NCBI GenBank assembly: GCA_022559985.1
Contig: JAFJTR010000002.1
Span: 310,001-374,000 of the forward strand
From: Parastagonospora avenae f. sp. tritici 18332-5
Taxonomy: Eukaryota; Ascomycota; Dothideomycetes; Pleosporales; Phaeosphaeriaceae
Direction: 5' to 3'
Length of the DNA: 64,000 nt
The position numbers and the translations under genes are program-made. The notes beneath the pieces were generated by a model. It ran no database searches and had not been told where the DNA came from. It saw only the letters and a program-made list of their open reading frames with translations. Positions within the stretch are counted from its first letter, which is position 1. Each line of letters begins with the position of its first letter. Shown piece after piece: positions 63,941 through 64,000 of the stretch.

Positions 63941-64000
63941 ATGCGCCAGCAAACCCTCGCTGCACTGGGCTTGCTGCTGCTCGGTCCCTCGCTCGTCGCC
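63941..64000 (+). CDS. Secreted or membrane protein, first 20 codons (partial)
   Basis: The ATG at 63941, in the good context ACCGCAATG, opens a frame that runs off the right edge. The 20 residues visible, MRQQTLAALGLLLLGPSLVA, form a textbook signal peptide: short basic start, Leu/Ala core, small residues at the end. The gene is divergent from the Sec7 GEF. No family can be assigned. Confidence 0.6.
   Translation, partial: MRQQTLAALGLLLLGPSLVA

Overview
The window is a gene-dense euchromatic segment from a filamentous ascomycete (Pezizomycotina, most likely Dothideomycetes). The evidence is short GT-AG introns of about 45-125 nt with CTAAC-like branch points, about 25 protein genes in 64 kb on both strands, no operons, and a clearly Pezizomycotina gene set (PEX8, FTS-Hook-interacting protein, Rhodopsin/PTH11-like receptor, DUF4360 secreted protein, fungal catalase-peroxidase). 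I found no rRNA, no convincing tRNA, no transposon and no CRISPR.

Layout. 1-234: 5' end of the electron-transfer flavoprotein beta-subunit gene (minus, runs off the left edge). 0.8-2.7 kb: an uncharacterised protein and an isochorismatase-like hydrolase. 3.3-12.6 kb: a patchy stretch where intact genes (a small membrane protein, PEX8) sit among models carrying stops or frame breaks: an AIF-like oxidoreductase pseudogene, a coiled-coil small gene, a small minus-strand gene with an in-frame TGA, a CCCH zinc-finger gene with a frame break, and a peroxiredoxin whose tail is spread over three frames. 13-22.7 kb: housekeeping block with FHIP, the mitochondrial succinate/fumarate carrier, twinfilin, a UTP16-like nucleolar protein and a mitochondrial TPR/Sel1-like protein. 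23-31 kb: DUF4360 secreted protein, 7-TM rhodopsin-domain protein, and a large acidic AMPK-CBM (Mdg1/Crp1-like) protein with a probable C-terminal membrane anchor. 31-43 kb: catalase-peroxidase KatG, zinc alcohol dehydrogenase, CLC chloride transporter, class-3 lipase. 43-51 kb: sparse, with two orphan ORFs, Mediator subunit 22 and a disordered protein. 51-64 kb: PP4 regulatory subunit 3 (Psy2/SMEK), DHFR, MAPEG/microsomal GST3-like protein, a single-pass membrane protein, a Sec7-PH Arf-GEF (Syt1-like), and the first 20 codons of a secreted protein at the right edge.

The genes do not form one pathway. Loose themes are mitochondrial and peroxisomal metabolism (ETF-beta, Sfc1, PEX8, KatG), redox defence (KatG, peroxiredoxin, MAPEG) and endomembrane traffic (FHIP, Sec7 GEF, CLC). 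The observations most worth following are the cluster of broken reading frames between 3.3 and 12.6 kb, the KatG gene with both a possible mitochondrial leader and a possible PTS1-like end next to a splice donor, and the Glu-to-Gln change at the proton-glutamate position of the CLC protein. I see no clearly new multi-gene system. Coordinates of spliced genes run from start to stop codon, and exons are given in the evidence.
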